41,959 bases of DNA from positions 1 through 41,959 of the IMG/VR virus record IMGVR_UViG_3300042923_000430. One strand, given 5' to 3'. The position numbers were made by a program, and so were the translations under genes. The notes beneath the pieces are model-generated. The model worked only from the letters and a program-made list of their open reading frames with translations, was not told the DNA's origin and did not search any database. Below, piece after piece: positions 15,141-23,488 of this stretch. Source of the stretch: a virus. Every line of letters starts with the position of its first letter. The stretch's first letter is position 1.

Positions 15141-15459
15141 CACCTACCTGCCAAACCCATTCATGATGGATGTATCCTGTCTCTTCTTCGTGCTGAGTGG
15201 AGTTTTTATACCAAGACATGTCAGAAATGTTCATGGCTTGCTGAATCTGATTCACTACCGGGTCGTATTCAGTTTTGGTAAACAAATCAACGGTACCTTC
15301 AGTAACTTGGATCTGCATCTGATTGTCAGCATGTACTGCATCTGCCTGTCCATCCTCGGCCCATACGATATATTGATCCGGCTTCGACCATGCGAAATTA
15401 TGAAATGTGGCCTCTGGAAGAACAGAAAGAAATACATCTCTAACTTCATCCAACCGCAT
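15127..15459 (-). CDS. Tail terminator / minor tail-joining protein
   Basis: 110 residues from the ATG at 15459 (GGAGG 6 bases upstream; the longer frame to 15555 has no ribosome site). Begins MRLDEVRDVFLSVLPEATFH and has EYDPVVNQIQQAMNI and a Trp-rich C-terminus (HHEWVWQVGDD). Position between the head-closure and gp10-like genes fits a tail terminator. The assignment rests mainly on order. Confidence 0.7.
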   Translation of the reverse strand: MRLDEVRDVFLSVLPEATFHNFAWSKPDQYIVWAEDGQADAVHADNQMQIQVTEGTVDLFTKTEYDPVVNQIQQAMNISDMSWYKNSTQHEEETGYIHHEWVWQVGDDVG

Positions 15460-15814
15460 AGGCAACCTCCAATCTCTCGAGTGATAGGTCCATACTTTTC
15501 GGTAGTACATCAACCGGGTATTGTATCTGCACGATTTTGTACTGCTTACCGTCAATAGGTATTACCTTATCATCTCGTACAACTGCGTCCACTCTCGGGA
15601 CCCTCAGCAATCGCTCAATCTTGGTGTTGTCCTGAGAGGCAGCCCAAAACTTGCTATCAAATACTTTAAGTTCTTCATACCTTAATGGGTTTTGAAGTTT
15701 CAAGGTTAATCCATGCTTTGGCATATTCCCGGGCTGTGCTATATTTCCAACCGTGTAGACATTGAGAATACCATCGTTATACTGCTGTCTCTTCGCTGCC
15801 ATACGCACCGCCAT
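15446..15814 (-). CDS. Head closure / head-tail adaptor protein
   Basis: 122 residues from the ATG at 15814 (AAGGG upstream). Strand-rich: LTLKLQNPLRYEELKVFDSK, then VDAVVRDDKVIPIDGKQYKI and a C-terminal IQYPVDVLPKSMDLSLERLE. This resembles SPP1 gp16-type head-closure proteins that seal the portal. Overlaps both neighbours. Confidence 0.7.
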   Translation of the reverse strand: MAVRMAAKRQQYNDGILNVYTVGNIAQPGNMPKHGLTLKLQNPLRYEELKVFDSKFWAASQDNTKIERLLRVPRVDAVVRDDKVIPIDGKQYKIVQIQYPVDVLPKSMDLSLERLEVAYAVG

Positions 15815-16085
15815 TTCCAACCCTTAAATCCATCAAAAATGGAGTGAGGTTATTCACATATTCATTCAGGATACCGTTTCTAGCGTATTTGACATATTCA
15901 AATAATAGTTGTTTCGGCATTCCGTCTGTGGAGTAGTCCAATACTGATCCGGCTTTTCCGTCAAGAAATTTCATTCCAAGACCAATAAGCCCGGTCAACT
16001 GTGCGTCAATTGAAGTATCGGCCCATGTAATATCAATGCCGGGATAATTTTTTACTGTTGCTAATAGCCCTTCAGGTAATGTCAT
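15777..16085 (-). CDS. Head-tail connector protein (gp6-like)
   Basis: 102 residues from the ATG at 16085 (AGGTG upstream). Mostly helical: MTLPEGLLATVKNYPGIDIT, then QLTGLIGLGMKFLDGKAG and LLFEYVKYARNGILNEYVNN. This is the four-helix DNA-packaging/connector family found directly after HK97 capsid genes. It binds the portal ring. Confidence 0.78.
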   Translation of the reverse strand: MTLPEGLLATVKNYPGIDITWADTSIDAQLTGLIGLGMKFLDGKAGSVLDYSTDGMPKQLLFEYVKYARNGILNEYVNNLTPFLMDLRVGNGGAYGSEETAV

Positions 16086-16105
16086 ATGATTCACCTACTT
16101 TAAAA

Positions 16106-16132
16106 GGGCAGCTGAGATATACTCAACCGCCC
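16106..16132 (-). terminator. Leftward attenuator after the major capsid gene
   Basis: An 11-bp stem on the minus strand (GGGCGGTTGAG / CTCAGCTGCCC, two G-U pairs, 5-nt loop) is followed by TTTT. It probably raises capsid mRNA relative to downstream genes. Confidence 0.75.
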
Positions 16133-16151
16133 TGGTTAATTGATTATCTGG

Positions 16152-17381
16152 TTAGCCTGCTGCTGCAACCGCAAGAGTAACCAAAGAATTCTTATCGATT
16201 ACCTTACCATCTACAGACATAACAGCCTTAGTAAGCATGTCTTCTGTATCCCAGTCTTGCTTACGCTGTACGCCCATATCGTAGATGGTGTTCAGTGCAT
16301 AGTCTTTAAAGTTAAAGATAAATGCAAAGATTTTTCCTGCCTCAAGTGTTGCACTGAAGCTATCCATGTAGTCTCCGCAAAGTACTACGCTTCTACCGAG
16401 CAGCGTTCTTTCAGGAGCTCCACCGATACCGTAGTTTACTCTAGCGATAGGCTGCTTCTGGCTGTCCACCATGCCAATAAAGCCCATAAAGGTTTTCTTG
16501 GTCATGCACCAAATAGCGTTACTCTCATATGCCTGCGGAATAGCTGCTTCCGCATCAACTAAAAGCTGATAGTTCAATGCGTTTGCAGTAAGCGCCTGCC
16601 CAGTAGCCGGGGTTTCTGCCAAAATACCTCTAGGGGAATCTGTTCCATCCGCGGTAGAAACAATCTTGCCTTCAATGGCTTTTACCATGGCCTCAACAAC
16701 TTGTCTCTCAAATGCAGCTTCAAAAGCATATAATGCCATTGTGCTGGCTTCCATGGACATGGAGATTTCACATCTAAGCTTGAAGTTAGTAAACGTAATG
16801 GATGTTCCGGTAGTCTTCTTCTGTCTATCAGAAGATGCACCTTCGCCTACCCATGTAGCCACCGGCTTCACGCTTGATGTAGGGATCTTGATACCGGCTG
16901 CGAACGATGTTCTTGTGATAAGAGGCAAGATCATGCCGGTAGTCTCTAACTTCTCAACAATTCTATTCACCGTGATCGGGGGAAGAACAGCTGCTATGTC
17001 AGTAGTCAGCGTGTTCGCATCTGCCCTAAGCTCCGTAGGAATAGGAGTGCCTTTAGTAACAAACTGCTGGAAAGCTTTTCTGTATTCCAAGCCTTCTTCA
17101 TCAGCTGACTTGCGCTGCTCCTGTGCCTTTGCGGATGTCTTAACCACTCCGGGGATTTCTCCGTTAACAACTGCAGTTCTCTGATCGGGATCTGCAGGGT
17201 CTTTTTCTTCCGGAAGTTCATCAATCATTTCCTGAAGCTTTCTGATTTCCTCATTAACTCCGTCAAGCTCCTTGTTGAGCTTTCTTAACTCTTCAACCTC
17301 GGTAACTGTATCTGCCTGCTTAACAATAGCAGTTTTTCTTTCGTTTTTTGCCTTCATTAAGGCTAATAATTTTTCTCTCAT
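16152..17381 (-). CDS. HK97-type major capsid protein
   Basis: 409 residues. 1-110 is the delta scaffold domain, a coiled coil (VTEVEELRKLNKELDGVNEE...) with an acidic hinge (EEKDPADPD), removed by the protease encoded next door. The mature part has the HK97 signature PPITVNRIVEKLETTGMILP, KIPTSSVKPVATWVGEGA, SMEASTMALYAFEAAFERQV and C-terminal YDMGVQRKQDWDTEDM. It forms the icosahedral shell. Confidence 0.95.
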   Translation of the reverse strand: MREKLLALMKAKNERKTAIVKQADTVTEVEELRKLNKELDGVNEEIRKLQEMIDELPEEKDPADPDQRTAVVNGEIPGVVKTSAKAQEQRKSADEEGLEYRKAFQQFVTKGTPIPTELRADANTLTTDIAAVLPPITVNRIVEKLETTGMILPLITRTSFAAGIKIPTSSVKPVATWVGEGASSDRQKKTTGTSITFTNFKLRCEISMSMEASTMALYAFEAAFERQVVEAMVKAIEGKIVSTADGTDSPRGILAETPATGQALTANALNYQLLVDAEAAIPQAYESNAIWCMTKKTFMGFIGMVDSQKQPIARVNYGIGGAPERTLLGRSVVLCGDYMDSFSATLEAGKIFAFIFNFKDYALNTIYDMGVQRKQDWDTEDMLTKAVMSVDGKVIDKNSLVTLAVAAAG

Positions 17382-17383
17382 AA

Positions 17384-17992
17384 TTAGATTTTTCCTTTCA
17401 GAATGATTTTTTGTTTAAGGGTTTCAATCTCGTTTAAGCTATCCAGCCGCTTTTCCTCACCGTCCAGTAATTCAAGACTACGAGCATATATAGACGTACT
17501 ATCGTAAAACGGGGTATCCACCACGCTCACGTCGTACAGTTTATCAATGTTGGTTACTTCTCTTGTGGTCTCGGTATCACCAAATGACCACTTATCACCG
17601 CCATCAGGAACAGTAAAGGCAAATGACATTTTATCAATCAGCTCCGCTTGAACTGATTTGTATAAATCTCTATTGCTCTGCGTGTCTATTAGTTCTGCTC
17701 TTATCAGCAAGCCTTTTTCGTCAACAATCAACATAAGCGATTTATTTCGTGTTCTGGCCATAATAATCACATTGTCGTTATGGTTATAGCGAAGCGGTAC
17801 ATCTTTCATGTCCGTCTTTCTCAATGCTCCGGCCTTTATAACTTCCGTGAATTTTCTATTGCCATATTGGTGTGTAGCCGGTTGGTCAAAGGTGATAGCA
17901 TAGCCTTCGATTATCATTTTCCCTTCGGCATCATCTACAGCCCTTATCTCAATCAGCCTGCGTTCATACTCATTCTTCTTCACTTGTATCAT
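17384..17992 (-). CDS. Prohead (HK97/U35-family) protease
   Basis: 202 residues. Serine protease of the herpesvirus-assemblin fold. The catalytic His is H71 in RYNHNDN and the Ser is S123 in KMSFAF, each in its usual motif, with YAITFDQPA near the N-terminus. It processes the capsid delta domain encoded just downstream. It starts inside the end of the portal gene (23-base overlap). Confidence 0.93.
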   Translation of the reverse strand: MIQVKKNEYERRLIEIRAVDDAEGKMIIEGYAITFDQPATHQYGNRKFTEVIKAGALRKTDMKDVPLRYNHNDNVIIMARTRNKSLMLIVDEKGLLIRAELIDTQSNRDLYKSVQAELIDKMSFAFTVPDGGDKWSFGDTETTREVTNIDKLYDVSVVDTPFYDSTSIYARSLELLDGEEKRLDSLNEIETLKQKIILKGKI

Positions 17993-19220
17993 CCTCCTTC
18001 TGTTTAGATTTGTTTTGCATCTGATAGTTATTAGCTATGCTCGAATCAACGTAGTTTAAACTTTGTAGCCTTACATCTCCGCCCTCAAAAGGTTCAAGGC
18101 CGAACATATCATTAATCTGGTTAAGTGTAAGTAGTCTTGTCTTCGTTGCGAGGTCTGCAAGTAACTGCTTATCAGCTGTGGCCATGTAATTTACTTTGCT
18201 GTAATATCCTTTTATCCGATGTCCAACATCCTGCTCCATGACAGTAAAAAGGCAGGCTGTCATGGCCTGCTCAAATTGGATAATAAATTCTTCAATTGCT
18301 GTCTGGTAAAATGCACTATGCTGGGTTCCGGTGTAATCCCCAGAAAGGATAGCAGCTGATACTCCGTACCGCTCCTGTATAACCGATTTCAAGAATGCAA
18401 GGGCATTATCCGGTATATCGGCTGCCTTAATATTCACTGGTGTAAATTCGCCACCTAAATCAGTTGCAACCATACCGCTCTTGCTTGTGGTCATGTGACT
18501 TTCAAAGTCAGCTCTGAGATCAGTCAGTTTCTTAGCATCGGCAAGCGTCTTAGCATGGTAAACACCTTTAATCTGCAAGCTGGCTTCGATGCTTTTCGGC
18601 AATCCTTGAATTGTTTTATCCAGAGCGTCTATAGTTCTGACGATATCGTAATCATTCGCTTGTCCCTGATCGTCACCACCGCCGACAATGGTATTAGCTC
18701 CCCTTCTCCATTTCAAGTGAATTAGTTCACTGTAAGGCAAGGTGTAACTGCTGCCATCCTCAAAATCTAATCTGATTTCCCACACCTGACCGTCGTTTAC
18801 ACCGATGTAAACTGCGGAAGGCTTCAAAGGGTAGAACGCAAGGTACTTTTTAAATTGCCTACCATCAGGAAGGGTAATGATCTGATACTGTGGATAAATA
18901 AAAGCATTTCGGTTTTTCCTTCTCAGCCATTCGACATTAGAAAGAAAGTCGCTTGTCGTTTGTAGTGGGTTAGGCTTGAATCGGAATAGCCTTGTAATAT
19001 CATCGTTTTGGATATGTATAGTGTCTCTGGCTGATACTACACTCTTAATTTCAATTTTTGCAATCTCGCTGGCTACTCGGTCAATAGCGTTATTTACAAA
19101 ATCGGAAAGGTAAATATCTTTCCCGAAGCTCGTAAAAATAGGCTGCGAATTGGTAAGCCATGCACCGTATATATTGGTCTTTCCGTTTATTACTCCTTTT
19201 AAATAATTAAATACTCCCAT
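17970..19220 (-). CDS. Portal protein (HK97 family)
   Basis: 416 residues. DFVNNAIDRVASEIAKIEIK, FKPNPLQTTSDFLSNVEWL, YYSELIHLKWRR-like segment and ERYGVSAAILSGDYTGTQHS are diagnostic of Phage_portal. The C-terminus is acidic (DDTSEEE). It forms the dodecameric ring at one vertex through which DNA is packed. Confidence 0.95.
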   Translation of the reverse strand: MGVFNYLKGVINGKTNIYGAWLTNSQPIFTSFGKDIYLSDFVNNAIDRVASEIAKIEIKSVVSARDTIHIQNDDITRLFRFKPNPLQTTSDFLSNVEWLRRKNRNAFIYPQYQIITLPDGRQFKKYLAFYPLKPSAVYIGVNDGQVWEIRLDFEDGSSYTLPYSELIHLKWRRGANTIVGGGDDQGQANDYDIVRTIDALDKTIQGLPKSIEASLQIKGVYHAKTLADAKKLTDLRADFESHMTTSKSGMVATDLGGEFTPVNIKAADIPDNALAFLKSVIQERYGVSAAILSGDYTGTQHSAFYQTAIEEFIIQFEQAMTACLFTVMEQDVGHRIKGYYSKVNYMATADKQLLADLATKTRLLTLNQINDMFGLEPFEGGDVRLQSLNYVDSSIANNYQMQNKSKQKEDDTSEEE

Positions 19221-19234
19221 TCTTCACCTTCTTT

Positions 19235-20980
19235 CTACGCTATTAAACTCATAAATTCTGACCGATACCATTCTAGGGTTGCATATGCGTCTACTTTAGC
19301 AGCTGTACCATCTATTCTTTTTGTAGTATCCATTTTAGTAAGCATAATGCGCCCTAATTTATCTAATATAATTCCTGCATTCTTAAAACACCAAAAGCAC
19401 ACTGGATTGTCATTATAAATTACTAACTTATCCCTCGTGTCAGCTTCAAGCGTCCTTGTGGGATTGTTTAATACTTTAAATTCCTGCGGGATATTAACTG
19501 CTATCTTCTCTCCGAAGATCTCTTCATATCGGTTCACAAAATCTTTAGCAAATTTGTTATCATATCCGCTCTTGAAAGGTTTCAAGTCATATTCATCCAA
19601 CAATGCATAATGCCAATCAGCAACCATGGAGCTTTCAACAACATTGCCCGGCACGATTGTTATATGACCCTCTCTTTCCCATGCTTGATAGTCAACATCG
19701 TCCGGAGCCTTTTCTAATTTGCTTTCTGGTATCCAGTAATGAGTATAAAAGTATGTTTTTCTGTCGTTCGGCTTTTTAAGAAGAATAGTCGAAGAACAAA
19801 GGTCTGTTGTTTCCGCAAAGTCATTTCCTGATATATAAAAGCCTCCGGCAAAATCATTTAAGTCGAAGGTCTCTGTATTGATTATTTCAGATTGCTGCAT
19901 CCATGCTTGAGCATTGGATTGTTTGATATTAAAATCCTTGGCCAGCATAAAGGCTCTGGTTGCACTGTTCGTTTTAGCTTCCTCGATAAGATCATCAAGG
20001 TAATGCCATTTCTTCGACACACCTAAATTAGGATTGCTCTTTACCCAACTGCTCCGGTCCTGCCATACTTCGGTTTCACTGTCTTGGGTATACATCCATA
20101 TTAGCCATCTAGGCCGGTTGAGTTCACCTTTTAATACTTGACGAGCTTCTACCAATTCCTTATCGAGATATCCGTCTTGCGTGAAGCCCTCCGTTGTAAT
20201 TTCATCTATCATAACTTCATCTTTCGTGGAAGTAGATTGCATAATCGGAGCGACCAAACTATTATCTTTCATCTCATGGACTTCATCTATGATTGCCTTA
20301 TCTACATTCTTACCTTCCTTGGACCCGGTCTTGACAGATAACTTTTTAATTTTCGCTTTATTCTGATAACTGTACTTGCCTTTCTTTTTCTTCTGTTTTT
20401 TGTTGCCCATGAAGATGCCCTTGATATTCTTCCGGCTTACTTTGTCTAGCTTCTGGCTTTCTTCCCGCATGTTATTGATTTCGTCAAAGACAAGCCCTGC
20501 CTGTTCATAGTCATTGGATGCACAAAGAATATTTGTGCCGGTATTCCCGCAAAAGAATTCAGATAAAGCATCAGCTGCACAGTAGGTTGTTTTCCCATTT
20601 TTACGAGCGATAAGTAGCAAAGTCTTTATAAATCTTCTAAGCCACTTTCCTTCTATCATCATGTAAAAACCATACTTGGCTTCGGTAAATGCTTTCTGCC
20701 ATAACTCTAAAATAAACGGCTTACCGGCAAAAGGAGAAATGCTGTGTTTACATTCATTCTCAATAAATCGGATCCGTTTATGTGCTTCGGTGATGTCGAA
20801 CTTGTATGATATATTATCCATATCATCAATAAGCATCCGGAGCTGTGCTTTAAGCTCTTTGCCAACAAGTATTTCACCGGTCAAGCACTTTTCAGTATAT
20901 TCCCAAAGATAAGAATCTGGATATTGTTCTCTTAGTCTGCCAATCACATTTTTTTCGGCTAAGCTATGACCCTTATTCAT
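19235..20980 (-). CDS. Terminase large subunit
   Basis: 581 residues. The ATPase half has Walker A IARKNGKTT (124-132) and Walker B DKAIIDEVHEM (227-237). The nuclease half has GNDFAETTD (D387) and later acidic residues. HK97/Terminase_1 type. An unusual Lys-rich insertion (about 194-211: KKQKKKKGKYSYQNKAKIK) lies between the ATPase motifs. It powers DNA packaging and cuts concatemers. Its ATG overlaps the upstream small gene's stop. Confidence 0.95.
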   Translation of the reverse strand: MNKGHSLAEKNVIGRLREQYPDSYLWEYTEKCLTGEILVGKELKAQLRMLIDDMDNISYKFDITEAHKRIRFIENECKHSISPFAGKPFILELWQKAFTEAKYGFYMMIEGKWLRRFIKTLLLIARKNGKTTYCAADALSEFFCGNTGTNILCASNDYEQAGLVFDEINNMREESQKLDKVSRKNIKGIFMGNKKQKKKKGKYSYQNKAKIKKLSVKTGSKEGKNVDKAIIDEVHEMKDNSLVAPIMQSTSTKDEVMIDEITTEGFTQDGYLDKELVEARQVLKGELNRPRWLIWMYTQDSETEVWQDRSSWVKSNPNLGVSKKWHYLDDLIEEAKTNSATRAFMLAKDFNIKQSNAQAWMQQSEIINTETFDLNDFAGGFYISGNDFAETTDLCSSTILLKKPNDRKTYFYTHYWIPESKLEKAPDDVDYQAWEREGHITIVPGNVVESSMVADWHYALLDEYDLKPFKSGYDNKFAKDFVNRYEEIFGEKIAVNIPQEFKVLNNPTRTLEADTRDKLVIYNDNPVCFWCFKNAGIILDKLGRIMLTKMDTTKRIDGTAAKVDAYATLEWYRSEFMSLIA

Positions 20981-21296
20981 AATCGCTCAGTCCTTCGTCA
21001 TCATCTTCGGTTCCTACCGCCAAGTGCTTCATAAGTTTGTCCATAATATTGGTTAGAGCTGCGGAATGCTTCGATATCTCACCCGATACCGGAAGAGTGC
21101 GCTGCAACTTTGCATTCTCAGGGTGAAATTCTACTAATCCGGATGCTATCGCCTGCTCATTTAGCTGTTTTAAATAGATCCGTTCATAAGCTGCCTGCTC
21201 AATCAGTCCTTCCATAACATTCAGCTTGTTTTCGTCTGCGCCTTTAAATTCATTCTTTAGCCGGTCAATTTCGGCTGTTAATTCCGGATTACCCAT
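20973..21296 (-). CDS. P27-like terminase small subunit candidate
   Basis: 107 residues from the ATG at 21296. Helical: MGNPELTAEIDRLKNEFKGA, then VMEGLIEQAAYERIYLKQLN, a short loop, KHSAALTNIMDKLMKHL and an acidic tail. This fits the P27-type small terminase layout and the position next to terL. A second small-terminase-type gene exists at 22651, so which one recognises cos is open. Confidence 0.65.
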   Translation of the reverse strand: MGNPELTAEIDRLKNEFKGADENKLNVMEGLIEQAAYERIYLKQLNEQAIASGLVEFHPENAKLQRTLPVSGEISKHSAALTNIMDKLMKHLAVGTEDDDEGLSDYE

Positions 21297-21421
21297 GTTC
21301 TCACCAACTCTCAAATATTTTCAGAAATTCAAAATCAAAAAGTCAAAATCTTGCCGTGTATCACACGAATAACCCCATCACAGTTACCGACAATCAATAG
21401 AATTCATGACCCCGGGGAGGG
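21297..21421. other. Intergenic region with GC palindromes, candidate cos region
   Basis: 125 bases upstream of the small and large terminase genes. It holds an isolated CCCCGGGG palindrome near 21411-21418 in AT-rich DNA and CGTGT-ATC-ACACG near 21355-21367. The nearby HNH gene fits cos packaging. This is position-based inference; no known cos sequence is recognised. Confidence 0.3.
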
Positions 21422-21973
21422 TTATGTGTTGATAATATTGAAAGGACTTCGAACACCTGCGCTGTATCTTTCCGCTGCTTCAAGTGCAATATGTATTCTT
21501 TCTTCTGGACTCATATCAAGCTTTGCTGTCGTGTATAAAGACCCGAGTGCTATATCATCTCCGCATCCTACCGCTATAATACCATCTATGAATTCTCCAA
21601 CCTGGTAATCTGCTTCGACACTGAATAATCTATCTTTGTATCCTACTAAGAATGTTCCTCCACTTTCCTCTTCATTAACTTTCGCAGCGTAGCCTCCATC
21701 CTTAAGGCATTGCCTTACTGCATCAATAAAGTCCGTAACCATGTACTTGTTTATATCTTTAGAGGACCCATCTTCATTAAACAATGTCGGAGGATGGAAC
21801 TTATACTGAAGTAGTTGTCCCATCCTGAAAGATGTGGTAAATCCCATGATGAAGTCACCATTATGAAAGACTTTCTTATCATTCCTTATCTTCAGATCAT
21901 AATTAGCCACACCGGCACTATCACCGCCAATATAAACCTTACCCTTATGTATTAATCCTGCAATACATGTCAT
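21422..21973 (-). CDS. Proteasome/HslV-like Ntn hydrolase
   Basis: 183 residues starting MTCIAGLIHKGKVYIGGDSA. If Met is removed, Thr1 becomes the N-terminus and D17 (GGDSAG) and K33 (NDKKVF) fall exactly at the proteasome-beta / HslV catalytic positions. Later FIMGFTTSFRMGQLLQYKF and EADYQVGEFIDGIIAVGCGD match the following strands and helices of that fold, the latter near VGSGxxxA. It is a predicted self-compartmentalised peptidase without a partner ATPase in the window. It lies between HNH/kinase and terminase genes, so a role in head maturation or packaging is possible but unproven. AGGAG precedes the ATG. Confidence 0.85.
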   Translation of the reverse strand: MTCIAGLIHKGKVYIGGDSAGVANYDLKIRNDKKVFHNGDFIMGFTTSFRMGQLLQYKFHPPTLFNEDGSSKDINKYMVTDFIDAVRQCLKDGGYAAKVNEEESGGTFLVGYKDRLFSVEADYQVGEFIDGIIAVGCGDDIALGSLYTTAKLDMSPEERIHIALEAAERYSAGVRSPFNIINT

Positions 21974-21985
21974 TGATATTTTCTC

Positions 21986-22642
21986 CTATCCATTATATTT
22001 CTCCCACCAGTCCTCAATATAATCAAGCCATTCACTTGGCTTATCGCTTTGTTCCAATCGCTCAAAACATTCTTCTTTTGTGCTTTCACAGTAGATCAGC
22101 TCCGCTCCTAGCTCAATAGCCAATCTCTCCCTCTCATACTTGTCTGGATAGCCACCAATAATAAAGGCATCGTACCATTGTCCATACCTTGTCTTGATCT
22201 GGTCCAGTAAATCATCACGCAACTTAAATATATTAAACCTAATATTATTAGGCTTAACATACTCCTGCTGAAATGTTACCGCCTGCCATAGCGCATCCAT
22301 ATCCATAACGATATCACCATACTGCATCATGTCCTTTACCATGGTTGTTTTGCCGGATAAAGGAGAGCCATATACAATATAAACCTTATGGTGATTATGG
22401 AAGCGGTCATGCTCTTTGTTATGACATTTACTGCATATAATCTCAATATGTACAGGATCAAGCGATATGTTTGGATCAGTAACATTGTCCTCAGTAAGCT
22501 TAATCTTATGATGGCCTATCAGGCTACTAAAGTGCTTTGGTCTATATCCGCAGCGTTCGCATTTACCACCACGCTCTATCTTGAGATTATAAGATAATTC
22601 CCTCCACGGTTTACTGACATAAAAGAATGTTAACCAATCCAT
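21986..22642 (-). CDS. HNH endonuclease fused to a P-loop kinase-like domain
   Basis: 218 residues, two domains. 1-85: HNH nuclease with zinc pairs C28-x2-C31 and C70-x2-C73 and catalytic-type HH (44-45) and HNKEH (74-78). 86-218: Walker A GSPLSGKTT (92-100), then IVMDMDALW as a likely Walker B/acceptor site and DAFIIGGYPDKYERER, the pattern of small nucleotide or polynucleotide kinases. HNH proteins beside terminase genes assist cos cleavage. The kinase may act on the ends, which is inference. Confidence 0.85.
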   Translation of the reverse strand: MDWLTFFYVSKPWRELSYNLKIERGGKCERCGYRPKHFSSLIGHHKIKLTEDNVTDPNISLDPVHIEIICSKCHNKEHDRFHNHHKVYIVYGSPLSGKTTMVKDMMQYGDIVMDMDALWQAVTFQQEYVKPNNIRFNIFKLRDDLLDQIKTRYGQWYDAFIIGGYPDKYERERLAIELGAELIYCESTKEECFERLEQSDKPSEWLDYIEDWWEKYNG

Positions 22643-22650
22643 ATCATCAC

Positions 22651-23220
22651 CTACCAGTACTTCTTACTGTCTATTTCTTTTTCATGTTCAAATCTATCCA
22701 CGGCAAGTTTCTGTTTCTTCTTGGCCATCTCGTCTAATCCCATGATGTCGGCTAGTTTATATAATGCCTTGTCCTTATCGTATCTCTTAAACTTAAATGT
22801 ACCTTTGCTGTCTATGCTGACCTCCGATATATTACTCGTGTCTATGTCGTCGCTGTCTTCCAGTGTTACAACTGTTCGATAATCTATTATAGGTTCTCCG
22901 TCTTCGTCATGCTCGACTACAGTCTTAACGGTTTTGAATGATAAGTAATTCTTTATATCATCCCTTGCTATATTCGCTATTCCTTTTAATACTTCCTCGG
23001 CTGTGATAATAGCCTTTTCTTCTGCTCTCTTCACTACCTTGGTGCGCAACTCGTTATATCTTAGTGCGACCTTAGTATTTTTTAGTAACTTACTTGCATT
23101 TACGTCTATGGAGCTATCTGACATATTCTTAGCATTATAAGCTTTCTTATATGCTTCTCTTTGCGACTTACCCTTTATTAATTCTTGCACAAATTTTTCT
23201 TGCTTCTGTGTTAGCTTCAC
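22651..23220 (-). CDS. Terminase small subunit (Terminase_2 family)
   Basis: About 189 residues. LTQKQEKFVQELIKGKSQRE, AYKKAYNAKNMSDSSIDVNA and SKLLKNTKVALRYNELR are the HTH-type N-terminus of Terminase_2, followed by an oligomerisation region and a Lys-rich tail. The GTG at 23220 is preferred (GTAGGTGG upstream and family N-terminus). An upstream GTG at 23250 would add 10 residues and overlap the previous gene. First gene of the packaging block after two tiny genes. Confidence 0.85.
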   Translation of the reverse strand: MKLTQKQEKFVQELIKGKSQREAYKKAYNAKNMSDSSIDVNASKLLKNTKVALRYNELRTKVVKRAEEKAIITAEEVLKGIANIARDDIKNYLSFKTVKTVVEHDEDGEPIIDYRTVVTLEDSDDIDTSNISEVSIDSKGTFKFKRYDKDKALYKLADIMGLDEMAKKKQKLAVDRFEHEKEIDSKKYW

Positions 23221-23234
23221 ACCACCACCTACTT

Positions 23235-23360
23235 TTATTTCTTTTTGCACCTATTATCCGGCCGTTTGGTAAAATATGCCCCGCTACTTGCGGTCTGTAT
23301 CTTTACTATCTTCCCGCACTCCTTGCTTGATATGCTCTTACATCCGTTACATGATTTCAT
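23235..23360 (-). CDS. Small Cys-containing phage protein
   Basis: 41 residues: MKSCNGCKSISSKECGKIVK and a Lys-rich end. Cys at 4, 7, 15 and 38 suggest a tiny zinc finger. Ribosome site AGGTAGG precedes the ATG at 23360. It lies between two coupled genes. Confidence 0.6.
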   Translation of the reverse strand: MKSCNGCKSISSKECGKIVKIQTASSGAYFTKRPDNRCKKK

Positions 23361-23368
23361 GGGCCTAC

Positions 23369-23488
23369 CTACATTTCTTTATCTTCTATATCGTTTAACA
23401 TTGCCACAAGTTCCTCTATTATCTTGCGCCTGCCCCTTATCTCTTTGTAAAGTAACCTTATTTGAATGAGTAGCTCTTGTTTATCCAT
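23369..23488 (-). CDS. Small helical phage protein
   Basis: 39 residues: MDKQELLIQIRLLYKEIRGR, then RKIIEELVAMLNDIEDKEM, a single amphipathic helix. AAGGTG precedes the ATG at 23488. Function unknown. Confidence 0.6.
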   Translation of the reverse strand: MDKQELLIQIRLLYKEIRGRRKIIEELVAMLNDIEDKEM

